From NCBI GenBank assembly GCA_937958105.1, contig CALFXJ010000021.1, positions 62,001 to 126,000 of the forward strand: 64,000 nucleotides of DNA. The letters are read 5' to 3'. A program made the position numbers and the translations under genes. Of the stretch, positions 1 to 8,339 are shown in pieces. Origin of the DNA: an uncultured Cellvibrio sp. GTDB lineage: Bacteria > Pseudomonadota > Gammaproteobacteria > Pseudomonadales > Cellvibrionaceae. Within the stretch, counting starts at the first letter, position 1. Each line of letters opens with the position of its first letter. The notes below the pieces were generated by a model. That model worked only from the letters and a program-made list of their open reading frames with translations. It had not been told where the DNA came from and did no database searches.

Positions 1-454
1 GCAGCAGGCAGAGAAGATGCTCATCAATATGGCGGAGCGACTGGAACATTATCCTGCACTGCGGCAGCGCATCGAGCTGCACATTGAGGAAACTCATGCG
101 CAATTGCAGCTGCTCAAAGGCTGCCTCGAACGGCTCGGCCACAGCCCTTCGATCATTAAAGATGCCGCCGGTCGGTTGATGGCATTCAGTCAGTCCATGG
201 CCGGGATGGCGGTGAATGACGAAGTCGTAAAAGGCACCTTGAGCAGTTATGTGTTCGAGCAGATGGAGATCGCGGCCTACACCATTCTTATCACCGCTGC
301 CGAGGCAGCCGGTGATATTGAAACCCAGCGTATCTGTGAGTTGATCCTGCCGCAGGAGATTGCGATGGCCGACTGGCTCAATGAACACATGGCCGAAATT
401 ACATTTGCTTTTCTGTCGCGCGATGCTGATCCGGAAGCTGTCGCCAAACGATAA
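1..454 (+). CDS. DUF892 (YciE/YciF) ferritin-like protein, 5' truncated by window edge
   Basis: Member of the DUF892/YciE-YciF family, small four-helix ferritin-like proteins often linked to stress responses; their exact reaction is not established. The reading frame is open to the first base and reads QQAEKMLINM before the first visible Met at 17. The AEK-like segment is normally inside the first helix, so the true start lies left of the window and about 20 residues are missing. Glu/His pairs typical of the di-metal bundle are visible (HIEETH, FEQMEIAAY, LPQEIAMADWL). The next gene, 42 bases downstream, also encodes a predicted helical-bundle protein, which suggests a common stress-related role (inference). 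Confidence 0.8.
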   Translation, partial: QQAEKMLINMAERLEHYPALRQRIELHIEETHAQLQLLKGCLERLGHSPSIIKDAAGRLMAFSQSMAGMAVNDEVVKGTLSSYVFEQMEIAAYTILITAAEAAGDIETQRICELILPQEIAMADWLNEHMAEITFAFLSRDADPEAVAKR

Positions 455-496
455 GCGGAGCAACTTTACATCAACGTCTGGTTTTTGGAATAAAAC

Positions 497-1156
497 ATGA
501 AAACGACCACTTTTGCACTCAGTTATATCTCTATCCTGCTGATGTCGTTCTGCTGTGTGCTGGCTATTGCCGAAGGCCAGCTGACCGCAGAGGTGTTTGT
601 TGATCAGGCTTCCGCTAAGGGCATCGCCGAGATTGAGGCAGGCCATCTTGCGCAACGGGAGGCGTCCCATCCGGATGTTAAACGCTTTGCGCGGATGATG
701 GTCGGCGAGCATGGCTCGATCAATCGCGAGCTGATTCGCGTTGCTCGTCAGAAAGATATTCCCGTTGCCGACGAAGCAGAACTGATTAATACCGCCAAGC
801 TGGATATGCTGAAGGTGCGCGACGGTGAGTCTTTTGATATTGCTTACGCACGCAACCAGATCACCACCCATGAAGAAGCCATCGCACTGTTTCAGAAAGC
901 GGTATTTCTTGATGACCGCGAGCTGAGTCGCTTTGCTGAAAAAAATCTGCCGGTGTTGCAGGAACACCTGGCCCTGGCGGAACAACTGCTCGCAACAGTG
1001 ACCCCGGCCGACATGGAGCTTCCGCCGCGCAGAACCTTTGAATCTCCCGCCGATAAACCGGTTGAAACTGAACGGCCTGCGTTGCAGCCGGCTCCCCGAG
1101 AGATTAATCCCGGTGTTCACAATCCATCGGAACAACCCGCAGAAACTGTTCAATAA
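497..1156 (+). CDS. DUF4142 family exported helical-bundle protein
   Basis: 219 aa with an N-terminal signal peptide (hydrophobic residues about 8-26, ending ...VLAIAEG), so periplasmic. Residues about 33-165 match the DUF4142 family, a ferritin-like four-helix bundle often next to other stress proteins: VDQASAKGIAEIEAGHLA, the VKRFARMMVGEH helix, and late THEEAI and LPVLQEHLALAE segments. His residues that family members keep are present, but no metal ligand set is proven. The C-terminal 45 residues are Pro/Glu-rich and probably disordered. It sits between a DUF892 gene and a small lipoprotein gene (15-base gap), all on the same strand and probably co-transcribed. Biochemical function is unknown. 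Confidence 0.8.
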   Translation: MKTTTFALSYISILLMSFCCVLAIAEGQLTAEVFVDQASAKGIAEIEAGHLAQREASHPDVKRFARMMVGEHGSINRELIRVARQKDIPVADEAELINTAKLDMLKVRDGESFDIAYARNQITTHEEAIALFQKAVFLDDRELSRFAEKNLPVLQEHLALAEQLLATVTPADMELPPRRTFESPADKPVETERPALQPAPREINPGVHNPSEQPAETVQ

Positions 1157-1171
1157 CGAGGAGGTTTCACC

Positions 1172-1441
1172 ATGCACAAACTGCCCGCTTTGCTTCGCAC
1201 TACCCGCGTCCTTGCCCTGGGCGCTGCGGCCTGTCTCACACTGGCATGCTCCCCCAAGGACGAACCCCAGCCTTCAACCACCAACAATTCACCGACCACG
1301 GTGAACCCGGCCACGCAGAATCCTCCACCGGCCACCACAGAGTCCTACAGCAGTGCATACTCCAGTGAAGCCGGTACAACCGAAGAAACCAGTACCGAGC
1401 GCGGCGTCGGGACAGTACCGCCCACCACTTATTCGGAATAA
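1172..1441 (+). CDS. Small Thr/Ser/Pro-rich lipoprotein
   Basis: 89 aa. A basic N-terminus, a hydrophobic stretch and the lipobox LTLAC at about residues 22-26 predict lipidation at Cys26. The remaining ~60 residues are low-complexity (Thr, Ser, Pro, Asn, Glu) with no recognisable domain, so it is probably an unfolded, membrane-anchored tail. The ribosome-binding site GAGGAGG at about 1158-1164 is strong. It follows the DUF4142 gene by 15 bases and is followed by a strong hairpin, so it probably ends the operon. I do not recognise a family and assign no function. Confidence 0.7.
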   Translation: MHKLPALLRTTRVLALGAAACLTLACSPKDEPQPSTTNNSPTTVNPATQNPPPATTESYSSAYSSEAGTTEETSTERGVGTVPPTTYSE

Positions 1442-1454
1442 ATATTTCTCTGTC

Positions 1455-1489
1455 GTCGTGCCGCATCGTACGGATACGATCGGTGCGAC
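1455..1489 (+). terminator. Strong hairpin after the lipoprotein gene
   Basis: Arms 1455-1470 and 1475-1489 (core ATCGTA / TACGAT, tetraloop CGGA) form about 15 pairs in RNA if two G-U pairs and one bulged C are allowed. It lies 14 bases past the stop of the upstream gene and about 75 bases before the TonB-receptor start. There is no clear T-run after it, so it may be a weak terminator, a 3'-end stabiliser, or an operator dyad of the receptor gene. Confidence 0.45.
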
Positions 1490-1563
1490 AATTTGCCACA
1501 TTGGACCACACCCACTTTTCCTCTAGATTCTCCTTTATCTATAACCACAAAAATGGGGATGTT

Positions 1564-3876
1564 ATGGGTCTGCGTCACACCAGCCTTGCCAGACAGATCC
1601 CGCTGCTAGGCCTGGCACTTTTCGGTCAATACACCATCGCACATGAAGCAGCACAACAACGATCGATAGAAGAAGTTCGCGTCTGGGGTGAACAGAAAGA
1701 CAGCCGGCAAGCTGGCTACACCAACCCCACCAGTCTGCTGACCCAGGAGGACATGGTCAGCATCAACATTGCCACCACCGAAGACCTGGTGAAGTATGAA
1801 CCCGGTATCGTCATCCGCAAGCGTTACATCGGCGACGCGAACGGTATTCTCGGTCTGCGCGGCTCCAACATGTTTGCCACCTCTCGCTCAATGGTATTCG
1901 CCGATGGCGTGCCCTTGCATTATTTTCTGCAATCCCGCTGGAACGGCGCGCCGCGCTGGACTATGGTGAGCGCCAGCGAAATTGCGCAGGTGGAAATTCT
2001 TTACGGCCCTTTCTCCGCTGAGCACAGCGGCAATGCCATGGGCGGCGTGGTTGTCATTGAAACGGCCATTCCCCAACAGCGTGAGGTCCATGTGGATCTC
2101 GACTATTTCCTGCAGGATTTTGCGGCTTATGGTTTCAAGGACACACTTCAGGGACATAAGGCGTTCATGTCGTATGGCGATAAATTTGGAGATCTGAGTT
2201 TTTACGTTTCCTACAACCGCCTGGAAAATGACAGCCAGCCGCAATCGTTTTATTTTGACAACGGCGTGCCGAGTGAAGATGCCATTACAGTAACCGGCGC
2301 AGTACCCGGACAGGACGTCTTCGGTAAGCCGGTCCTCTACTTTGGCGATACAGGTATTGAACAAAGCAAGACGGATAACATTAAAGTAAAGATCGGTTAC
2401 GACTTCGACAACTGGACCACGCTGTTAAATATTGCCTACGAAGATCGTACAACCCTGCGCGATAAACCCAACAGCTACCTCAGCGACCTCAATGGTCAGC
2501 CGATTTATTCAGGCCGCGCTGTGCAGGATGGCATGGGCTTTAACGACAAGCGCAATCTCCTAGGTGCGAGCATACTTAATCGCGAAAGTTTATCGGTGGG
2601 ACTGCGCATCAAAGGCGATCTCAACGATTGGTTGCGTTTTGAAGGCAACCTCAGCGACTTCCGCATTCTGAATGATAATACCCGCGCTTCCAGCCACCAC
2701 CTGGCTGATCCACAATTTTCGGGCCGAGGCCAGACCACCGACTATGATGACACCGGCTGGCAGACGCTGGATGGAAAACTGGTGATGAGTGACGTCGGAC
2801 TGGAGGGAGTTGAGCTCGTAGCTGGTGTGCGTTACGAAGCCTACCGGTTAAACCTGAATGTATATAACTCCCTTGACTGGCTGCATGCTGATAATAATGG
2901 CTATACCAGCCGCAGCGGTGGCGAGACCGAGATCAGCGCTGGGTTTCTTCAGGTGAACTGGAACATCAATGACAGCTGGGACCTGACACTCGGTGGCCGC
3001 TACGAACATTGGAAAAGCTTTAACGGCTATTTTGGTGACGATGATCCCGCCACCATGGAATTTGACCTGGCGACAGTGCCGGAATCTTCCAGTGCTAAGT
3101 TCTCACCCAAATTTTCACTGGGCTATCAACCGGCTCAGGACTGGCTTGTGCGTTATTCCGTAGCCCAGGCTTATCGTTTCCCCATCGTTGAGGAATTATT
3201 TACGCAGAGCCAATCCTACTCCACGATCATCGAAGCCAGACCGGATTTAAAACCGGAGGATGGAATCCATCAGAACCTGATGATCGAGAAACAGTTTGAT
3301 ACGGGTTATGTGCGGGTAAATTTATTCACTGAAACGATCAAGGATGCAATCGAATCCCAGTCCAACCTGCTGCCAGGCGGCGGTTCAATTACCACCTTTT
3401 CCGCTATCGATGAAGTGGACACCGATGGTGTGGAATTTGTCTTCAATCGTTACAGCCTGTTTGTACCAGAGCTGGATGTTCGCTTTAACCTCACCTATAC
3501 CAAATCCACCATCGTCGACAACAGCACGGCCGAGGGTGCGAATCCTGCGACAACTATTGAAGGCAATGATTACCCACGCCTGCCCCGCTGGCGCAGCAAC
3601 CTGATGATGACCTACCACGCCAGCGACCGCTGGGACATCAGCGGAACCCTGCAATACGCCGATAAAAGTTTTGGTCGTCTGGACAACATGGATACCGCCC
3701 GCAAAACCATGGGTGCGCAGGACGGCTACACCCGCCTGGGCTTCAAGACCACCTATGACCTCAGCGACCAGCTCGAGCTGGGTTTCGGTATCGACAACCT
3801 CACCAACGAAAGCGCCTTTGTCGCCCATCCCTGGCCGGGACGTACATTTTATTTGAATTTGTCTTATGGGCTTTAG
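1564..3876 (+). CDS. TonB-dependent outer-membrane receptor
   Basis: About 770 aa from the Met at 1564 (GGGG 5 bases upstream); an upstream TTG extension to 1483 lacks a signal peptide and is rejected. After the signal peptide the mature N-terminus has a TonB-box-like IEEVRVWG. A plug domain follows (about residues 55-170; GILGLRGSNMFATSRSMVFADGVPL, QVEILYGPFSAEHSGNAMGGVV), then a 22-strand-type barrel with YRFPIVEELF, FSPKFSLGY and the C-terminal WPGRTFYLNLSYGL ending in a hydrophobic/aromatic pattern for BAM insertion. It imports a ligand across the outer membrane using TonB energy. The ligand cannot be told: no siderophore, cobalamin or sugar gene is adjacent. It appears monocistronic. Confidence 0.88.
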   Translation: MGLRHTSLARQIPLLGLALFGQYTIAHEAAQQRSIEEVRVWGEQKDSRQAGYTNPTSLLTQEDMVSINIATTEDLVKYEPGIVIRKRYIGDANGILGLRGSNMFATSRSMVFADGVPLHYFLQSRWNGAPRWTMVSASEIAQVEILYGPFSAEHSGNAMGGVVVIETAIPQQREVHVDLDYFLQDFAAYGFKDTLQGHKAFMSYGDKFGDLSFYVSYNRLENDSQPQSFYFDNGVPSEDAITVTGAVPGQDVFGKPVLYFGDTGIEQSKTDNIKVKIGYDFDNWTTLLNIAYEDRTTLRDKPNSYLSDLNGQPIYSGRAVQDGMGFNDKRNLLGASILNRESLSVGLRIKGDLNDWLRFEGNLSDFRILNDNTRASSHHLADPQFSGRGQTTDYDDTGWQTLDGKLVMSDVGLEGVELVAGVRYEAYRLNLNVYNSLDWLHADNNGYTSRSGGETEISAGFLQVNWNINDSWDLTLGGRYEHWKSFNGYFGDDDPATMEFDLATVPESSSAKFSPKFSLGYQPAQDWLVRYSVAQAYRFPIVEELFTQSQSYSTIIEARPDLKPEDGIHQNLMIEKQFDTGYVRVNLFTETIKDAIESQSNLLPGGGSITTFSAIDEVDTDGVEFVFNRYSLFVPELDVRFNLTYTKSTIVDNSTAEGANPATTIEGNDYPRLPRWRSNLMMTYHASDRWDISGTLQYADKSFGRLDNMDTARKTMGAQDGYTRLGFKTTYDLSDQLELGFGIDNLTNESAFVAHPWPGRTFYLNLSYGL

Positions 3877-3924
3877 CAGTTGGGGAAGCCAGTTGAGGTT
3901 GAAGATTTCACTTTTACAGCGATT

Positions 3925-4101
3925 GTGTCGGATTACGCTGCGCTAATCCGACCTACGGTTCAGTCCGTGTTGACCTGCGAAGCCCGCCGTGGGTGTGTCG
4001 GATTACGCTGTGCTAATCCGACCTACGGTTTCAGGCCGCGTTAACCCGCGAAGCCCGTCGTGGGTGTGTCGGATTACGCTGCGCTAATCCGACCTACGGT
4101 T
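3925..4101 (+). repeat. Three tandem ~70-bp units with internal palindrome
   Basis: Three copies of a 36-base core starting GTGTCGGATTACGCTG begin at 3925, 3995 and 4066, a period of 70-71 bases. Each core is a dyad (CGGATTA/TAATCCG around CGCTGCGC) followed by ACCTACGG, and each is separated by a similar ~34-base spacer containing GCGAAGCCCG or close variants. Copy 2 has one base change (TGTGC). It resembles REP-type intergenic palindromes. It lies in the gap between the TonB receptor and the DUF2135-like lipoprotein. Apart from this and the inverted partner at 4129, the rest of 3877-4364 shows nothing I can name. Confidence 0.9.
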
Positions 4102-4128
4102 CAGGCCGCAGTAACCTGCGATGCCCGT

Positions 4129-4167
4129 CGTAGGTCGGATTAGACACCCCCGTGTCGTAATCCGACA
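4129..4167 (-). repeat. Partial inverted copy of the 3925 repeat
   Basis: CGTAGGTCGGATTAG reads as the reverse complement of the 3' half of the tandem core, followed after CACCCC by GTGTCGTAATCCGACA, a degenerate forward copy. The element therefore closes the tandem array with a unit in the opposite orientation, as is common in REP clusters. Confidence 0.75.
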
Positions 4168-4364
4168 ATGCAGCGAATCCGCACCTCGTCATCCGACACT
4201 CAACGAACCAGCTCACCCCGCTGTCCAACAACCCAACGAACCGCCATCAACCCTCATCAGCATTTTAAAAACCCAGACGTCATACTCCATATTGAGGATG
4301 CTTCGCTTTGTAGCCGCGTTCTAGACTGACGCTTCGTATAAGTCTGATTACATGGGGTTACATA

Positions 4365-5783
4365 ATGCGAGCACCTTCTTCTTTTTTCTCAACCGGCAGC
4401 ACTTTGCACCGGTTGAGTACACTTGTTCTAGCGATGCTGCTGACAGCCTGTGGTGGTGGCGGTGGAGGATCTTCGACATCCGACCCTATCTCCTCCACGC
4501 CGTCAGGAGGCTCATCCTCCTCCGCGATGAACTTTCCTGCCGTGGAGCTGAATTCTCCTGATGCTTTGGCTGAAGCCATTCATTTTGATGGCGGATACAG
4601 CGTTGTTGCGGACATTCCAGCTCCTGCCGATGCCAGCGGCGGTACCATCAGCGTGAGTTCAGAAGTGGCCATTACAGCCGGTGGAAGCACCCAGTTTGAT
4701 CTGGCAGCGGAGGGAATTCCCGCAGGAATGTATGTTCATGCCTACCTGATTCAGATTGAAGGTTCAGAACGATCCTTCGTTATTCCGGTAAACGCCGACG
4801 GACAACCCTATTCATCACCGCAGATATCCCCAGCCGCGAGTGAAAAGCTGGAGCGACAGATATTTAACAAAGCATCTGCCGGTGCAGTCGACAGACGGAC
4901 TCAGCTGAACTGCAATGGCTATCCGAATCTGCGCTTTACAGCCGGTGGGGCAGTCAATGAGACTCCCTCCTATGAAGCTCCTGCCAAGGTCTATGCTTAC
5001 CTTCAGGCAGATGTTCCCCCCATCAACCCACCGGTTATCCTGATTCCCAATATGAGCCGGGAGCGGAACAACTGGACAGCACCTGCGAAAGTCAACATGA
5101 AAGCGGTGCAGGTGGGCAATGGTAAGTTACAGATAACACTGACCTGGAACAGCGGCGCCGACGTGGACCTGCATCTGGAAGAGCCGGATGGCAACATCAT
5201 CTATTTTGCGAACGACAAATCCCGCGCGGGCGACGGTTATCTGGATGTTGATGATATGGATGGCTTCGGACCGGAAAATATCTTCTATGAAAAAAACGTC
5301 CCCAATGGAAGATACACAGTGAAGGTAAATCTGTTCAGTGCTTACTTTAGCGATCTACCCACCAGTTATACCGTGAAAGTGAAACGGGACAACCAATCAG
5401 AAACCTTCAACGGTACGCTGTATGAAGACGACGAGACTGACGAAGTCACCACATTCACTATGGGAAGTGGCAGTGGCGGAACAGGATCGACAACAGGTCC
5501 CGGCTCTGCAGCACCAGGCTCCTATGCCACCAGACCTAACACGCTGCTGAACAGTGCAGCCTGCCAGGGATACACCAACGATAACTTCATGGAATATTTT
5601 GCGCAGAACTCCAATGGCCCGGATGTACAACTGCATACGCTCTGTGCCGGCGCATTTAACTATTACTCCATGTACTTGAATGCGATCCGTATGGGCTACA
5701 GCGAAGCTGAAGCAAACATTACGTATAGTGCCTTTCAGGACGCGGCTCTGGTCGCGACAGAGTTTTACGCTAACGCGCGGTAA
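4365..5783 (+). CDS. Predicted lipoprotein with DUF2135/YfaP-like domain
   Basis: 472 aa. The N-terminus has a hydrophobic run ending in the lipobox LLTAC, then a Gly-Ser-Thr linker (GGGGGGSSTS), giving a lipid-anchored protein. Residues about 240-330 (LQITLTWNSGADVDLHLEEP ... NGRYTVKVNLFSAY) match the pattern of the DUF2135/YfaP domain, a beta-sandwich found in secreted bacterial proteins. A second Gly/Ser/Thr linker at about 372-390 leads to a C-terminal helical region of ~80 residues that I do not recognise. No PEP-CTERM tail is present. It stands alone between a repeat array and a strong hairpin. Function unknown; a surface-binding or envelope role is only inference. Confidence 0.7.
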   Translation: MRAPSSFFSTGSTLHRLSTLVLAMLLTACGGGGGGSSTSDPISSTPSGGSSSSAMNFPAVELNSPDALAEAIHFDGGYSVVADIPAPADASGGTISVSSEVAITAGGSTQFDLAAEGIPAGMYVHAYLIQIEGSERSFVIPVNADGQPYSSPQISPAASEKLERQIFNKASAGAVDRRTQLNCNGYPNLRFTAGGAVNETPSYEAPAKVYAYLQADVPPINPPVILIPNMSRERNNWTAPAKVNMKAVQVGNGKLQITLTWNSGADVDLHLEEPDGNIIYFANDKSRAGDGYLDVDDMDGFGPENIFYEKNVPNGRYTVKVNLFSAYFSDLPTSYTVKVKRDNQSETFNGTLYEDDETDEVTTFTMGSGSGGTGSTTGPGSAAPGSYATRPNTLLNSAACQGYTNDNFMEYFAQNSNGPDVQLHTLCAGAFNYYSMYLNAIRMGYSEAEANITYSAFQDAALVATEFYANAR

Positions 5784-5814
5784 GGGATACTGCTCAGCCT
5801 GGACAACAGGTCGT

Positions 5815-5852
5815 ACGAAAGCATGAGGTACGCAGGTGCCTCATGCTTTCGT
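5815..5852 (+). terminator. 14-bp perfect stem-loop after the DUF2135-like gene
   Basis: ACGAAAGCATGAGG (5815-5828) pairs perfectly with CCTCATGCTTTCGT (5839-5852) over a 10-base loop. It begins 31 bases after the stop codon. The downstream run is only moderately T-rich, so intrinsic termination is likely but not certain. Confidence 0.65.
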
Positions 5853-5991
5853 CATTTCAGGTTCCGCTAAACCACACTCACCGGCGACCCGCCCTCTGGC
5901 CCGCGATGAGTGGCAGCAATCGGACCATCCGGCCTCAGCTCCACCTGCCAAACTGCTCAATTTCGCCCTCCCCGCCCGCTTCGTCGCTTTG

Positions 5992-6020
5992 TTGTGGCAC
6001 TGCCAGCGCAAGGTTATACT
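5992..6020 (+). promoter_or_regulatory. Candidate sigma-70 promoter for lptM-lysA-dapF
   Basis: TTGTGG (-35, 5992-5997), a 17-base spacer and TATACT (-10, 6015-6020) lie 64 bases before the lptM start. It is the only good match in this gap and is correctly oriented for the downstream operon. Confidence 0.5.
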
Positions 6021-6084
6021 GCCCGCTGTTTTAACTTCACACTTGCCCGGATCTACGGGCGTGATTCGGCCTCGGGAATTAACC

Positions 6085-6213
6085 ATGAAATCTTTGCCCG
6101 CTTTGTTGTTAGCAGCCTGCCTGTGGCTGAGCGGCTGCGGTCAGACCGGCCCTCTGTATCTGCCGGAGCCGGCGCAGCCTCAACCGGAAGCTCCTGCCGA
6201 ATCGCACAACTAG
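6085..6213 (+). CDS. lptM: LptM (YifL) outer-membrane lipoprotein
   Basis: 42 aa. A short signal peptide ends in the lipobox LSGC, followed by the diagnostic GQTGPLYLPE motif of the YifL/LptM family and a Pro/Glu-rich tail. In E. coli LptM associates with the LPS translocon LptDE and helps LptD mature (known of the family). The gene is directly upstream of lysA, its conserved position in many gammaproteobacteria. The start at 6085 is the only Met giving a complete signal peptide. Frames running through it to lysA from further upstream are spurious. Confidence 0.9.
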   Translation: MKSLPALLLAACLWLSGCGQTGPLYLPEPAQPQPEAPAESHN

Positions 6214-6245
6214 CCGCTTTTTTGCCTGATCGAGTTCATCTATTT

Positions 6246-7493
6246 ATGCAACATTTTCAACAACGCAACGGCGAACTCTATGTCGAGGATGTGCCACTGA
6301 GTGCCGTTGCCGAGCGCTTCGGCACCCCGACCTACGTATACAGCCGCGCCGCCTTCACCCAGCATTATCTGGCCTACGCTCAGGCGCTGGGCGAGCACCC
6401 GGGCATGATCTGCTATGCCATCAAGGCCAACTCCAACCTCGCCATCCTGAATATGCTGGCCAAGCTCGGAGCAGGTTTTGACATCGTCTCCGGCGGTGAG
6501 CTTGAGCGGGTCCTGCGGGCCGGCGGTGATCCGGCACGCATCGTATTTTCCGGTGTGGGCAAGACGCCCGAGGAGATGGCCCGCGCGCTGGATGTCGGCA
6601 TCTTCTGCTTCAATGTGGAGTCAGAGGCCGAGCTGGAAGTGCTCGCCCAGGTGGCGGCAGATAAAGGCATGGTGGCCAACATCTCTCTGCGGGTTAACCC
6701 CGACGTTGATGCCAATACTCACCCTTATATCTCCACCGGATTGAAAGAAAACAAGTTCGGGATTGATATCAAACGTGCCCCGGCGGTTTACCGCCGCGCC
6801 GCTGAGCTGCCCAGCCTGAAGATTAAAGGGCTGGACTGCCATATCGGCTCTCAGCTCACCCAGCTGACGCCCTTCCTCGATGCGCTGGATCGCCTGCTGT
6901 TGCTGGTGGACGAGCTGGACAGCGCCGGCATAAAGATTTCCCATCTGGACCTGGGTGGTGGCCTGGGCGTGACCTATCGCGATGAAACTCCGCCGCCCGT
7001 GGCCGACTATATGGCAGCCATCAAACAGCGCCTGGGCGACCGTCCGCTGAGCCTGATGTTCGAGCCTGGCCGCTCCATCTCCGCCAACGCCGGAGCACTG
7101 CTGACCCAGGTGATTTACCTGAAGCCAACGGAGCACAAGAACTTCGCGATCATTGACGCAGCCATGAACGACAACATCCGCCCGGCCCTTTATCAGGCCT
7201 GGCAGGACATCAGGCCGGTAAAGCCGCGCACTGCCACGGCAAAAACCTGGGATCTGGTGGGCCCCGTATGTGAAACTGGCGATTTTCTGGGCAAAGACCG
7301 CGAACTGGCCATTGAAGCCGGTGACCTGCTGGCGGTGATGTCAACGGGCGCCTATGGTTTCAGCATGAGCTCCAACTACAACACCCGTGGCCGCGCCGCC
7401 GAAGTGGTTGTGGATGGCGACGAGATGTTCGAGGTCCGCGCGCGCGAAACCATCGAGGATATGCTGCGCGGCGAAAGCCTGTTGCCGGAATAA
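6246..7493 (+). CDS. lysA: Diaminopimelate decarboxylase
   Basis: 415 aa, cytosolic PLP enzyme of the last step of lysine synthesis (meso-diaminopimelate to L-lysine plus CO2). The PLP lysine is K60 in CYAIKANSN. SGGELERVLRAG, HIGSQ, DLGGGLGV, EPGRSI, the active-site Cys in GPVCETGD, and the tail GAYGFSMSSNYN are all present. Full length for the alanine-racemase-fold/ODC family. The start at 6246 is chosen because MQHFQQRNGELYVEDV matches the usual N-terminus; longer upstream frames overlap lptM. It lies 32 bases after lptM and 15 bases before dapF, so one operon feeds lysine and peptidoglycan precursor supply. Confidence 0.97.
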   Translation: MQHFQQRNGELYVEDVPLSAVAERFGTPTYVYSRAAFTQHYLAYAQALGEHPGMICYAIKANSNLAILNMLAKLGAGFDIVSGGELERVLRAGGDPARIVFSGVGKTPEEMARALDVGIFCFNVESEAELEVLAQVAADKGMVANISLRVNPDVDANTHPYISTGLKENKFGIDIKRAPAVYRRAAELPSLKIKGLDCHIGSQLTQLTPFLDALDRLLLLVDELDSAGIKISHLDLGGGLGVTYRDETPPPVADYMAAIKQRLGDRPLSLMFEPGRSISANAGALLTQVIYLKPTEHKNFAIIDAAMNDNIRPALYQAWQDIRPVKPRTATAKTWDLVGPVCETGDFLGKDRELAIEAGDLLAVMSTGAYGFSMSSNYNTRGRAAEVVVDGDEMFEVRARETIEDMLRGESLLPE

Positions 7494-7508
7494 CGGAAGG
7501 AATACGCA

Positions 7509-8339
7509 ATGCGTCTGCGTTTTAGCAAAATGCATGGTCTGGGTAATGACTTCATGGTCATCGATGGGGTCGGACAGAAAGTGCGTTTGAGTTCAGAAAA
7601 GATTCGCCAGCTGGCCGACCGGCATTTCGGTATCGGCTTTGATCAGCTGCTGGTGGTGGAAGCCCCGGAGCGTCCGGACGTGGACTTCCGCTACCGCATC
7701 TTTAACAGCGACGGCAGTGAGGTAGAAAACTGCGGCAACGGCGCGCGCTGTTTCGCCGTGTTTGTCCGCGATCGCAAACTGACCGGCAAAAACCTGATCA
7801 CAGTAGAGACAGCTGGCGGCATCATGACGCTGCAGATCACCAGTAACGGAGAGGTGTGCGTCAACATGGGTGTCCCGCGCCTGGACCCGGCGGAGATTCC
7901 CTTCCTGGCCGAAGCGCAGGCTGCCACCTACTCACTGGATGTCGACGGGACCACCCTGGAAATCTCTGCGGTCTCCATGGGTAACCCCCATGCGGTCACC
8001 CTGGTTGAAGACGTGGCCAAGGCTCCGGTAGCTCAGCTGGGTCCGCTGGTGGAGCGCCATGCGCGCTTTCCACAGCGCGTCAATGCCGGATTTATGCAGA
8101 TTGTCTCAACCGATGAGATCAATCTGCGGGTCTTTGAGCGCGGTGTGGGTGAAACCCTCGCCTGTGGCACCGGAGCCTGCGCGGCTGTTGTGGCCGGCAA
8201 CCTGCGTCAACTACTCAGCAACAATGTCAAAGTGAATCTTCCCGGTGGCAGCCTGCGGATCAGTTGGGCCGGCCCCGGTGAGCCGGTGATGATGACCGGC
8301 CCGGCCACCACCGTTTTTCATGGACAGGTAAAGATCTGA
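7509..8339 (+). CDS. dapF: Diaminopimelate epimerase
   Basis: 276 aa. Interconverts LL- and meso-diaminopimelate, giving the peptidoglycan crosslinking residue and the LysA substrate. Two catalytic cysteines act as acid/base: C75 in ENCGNGARC and C219 in LACGTGACA, both intact. The N-terminal FSKMHGLGNDFMVID signature is complete. RBS GGAAGG lies about 10 bases upstream. Its TGA overlaps the ATG of the next gene (ATGA), indicating translational coupling with the DUF484 gene. Confidence 0.97.
   Translation: MRLRFSKMHGLGNDFMVIDGVGQKVRLSSEKIRQLADRHFGIGFDQLLVVEAPERPDVDFRYRIFNSDGSEVENCGNGARCFAVFVRDRKLTGKNLITVETAGGIMTLQITSNGEVCVNMGVPRLDPAEIPFLAEAQAATYSLDVDGTTLEISAVSMGNPHAVTLVEDVAKAPVAQLGPLVERHARFPQRVNAGFMQIVSTDEINLRVFERGVGETLACGTGACAAVVAGNLRQLLSNNVKVNLPGGSLRISWAGPGEPVMMTGPATTVFHGQVKI

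Noticed and set aside
1483..1563. Upstream start of the TonB receptor
   Set aside because: It would put 27 residues ahead of the signal peptide; Met at 1564 gives a normal export signal.
3925..4101. CRISPR array
   Set aside because: Only three units; the 36-base cores are palindromic and the spacers between them are near-copies of each other, so these are REP-type tandem repeats. No cas gene is nearby.
5910..6245. Long N-terminal extension of LysA
   Set aside because: The upstream frame overlaps lptM, has no resemblance to LysA and would double the N-terminus; the Met at 6246 matches the family.
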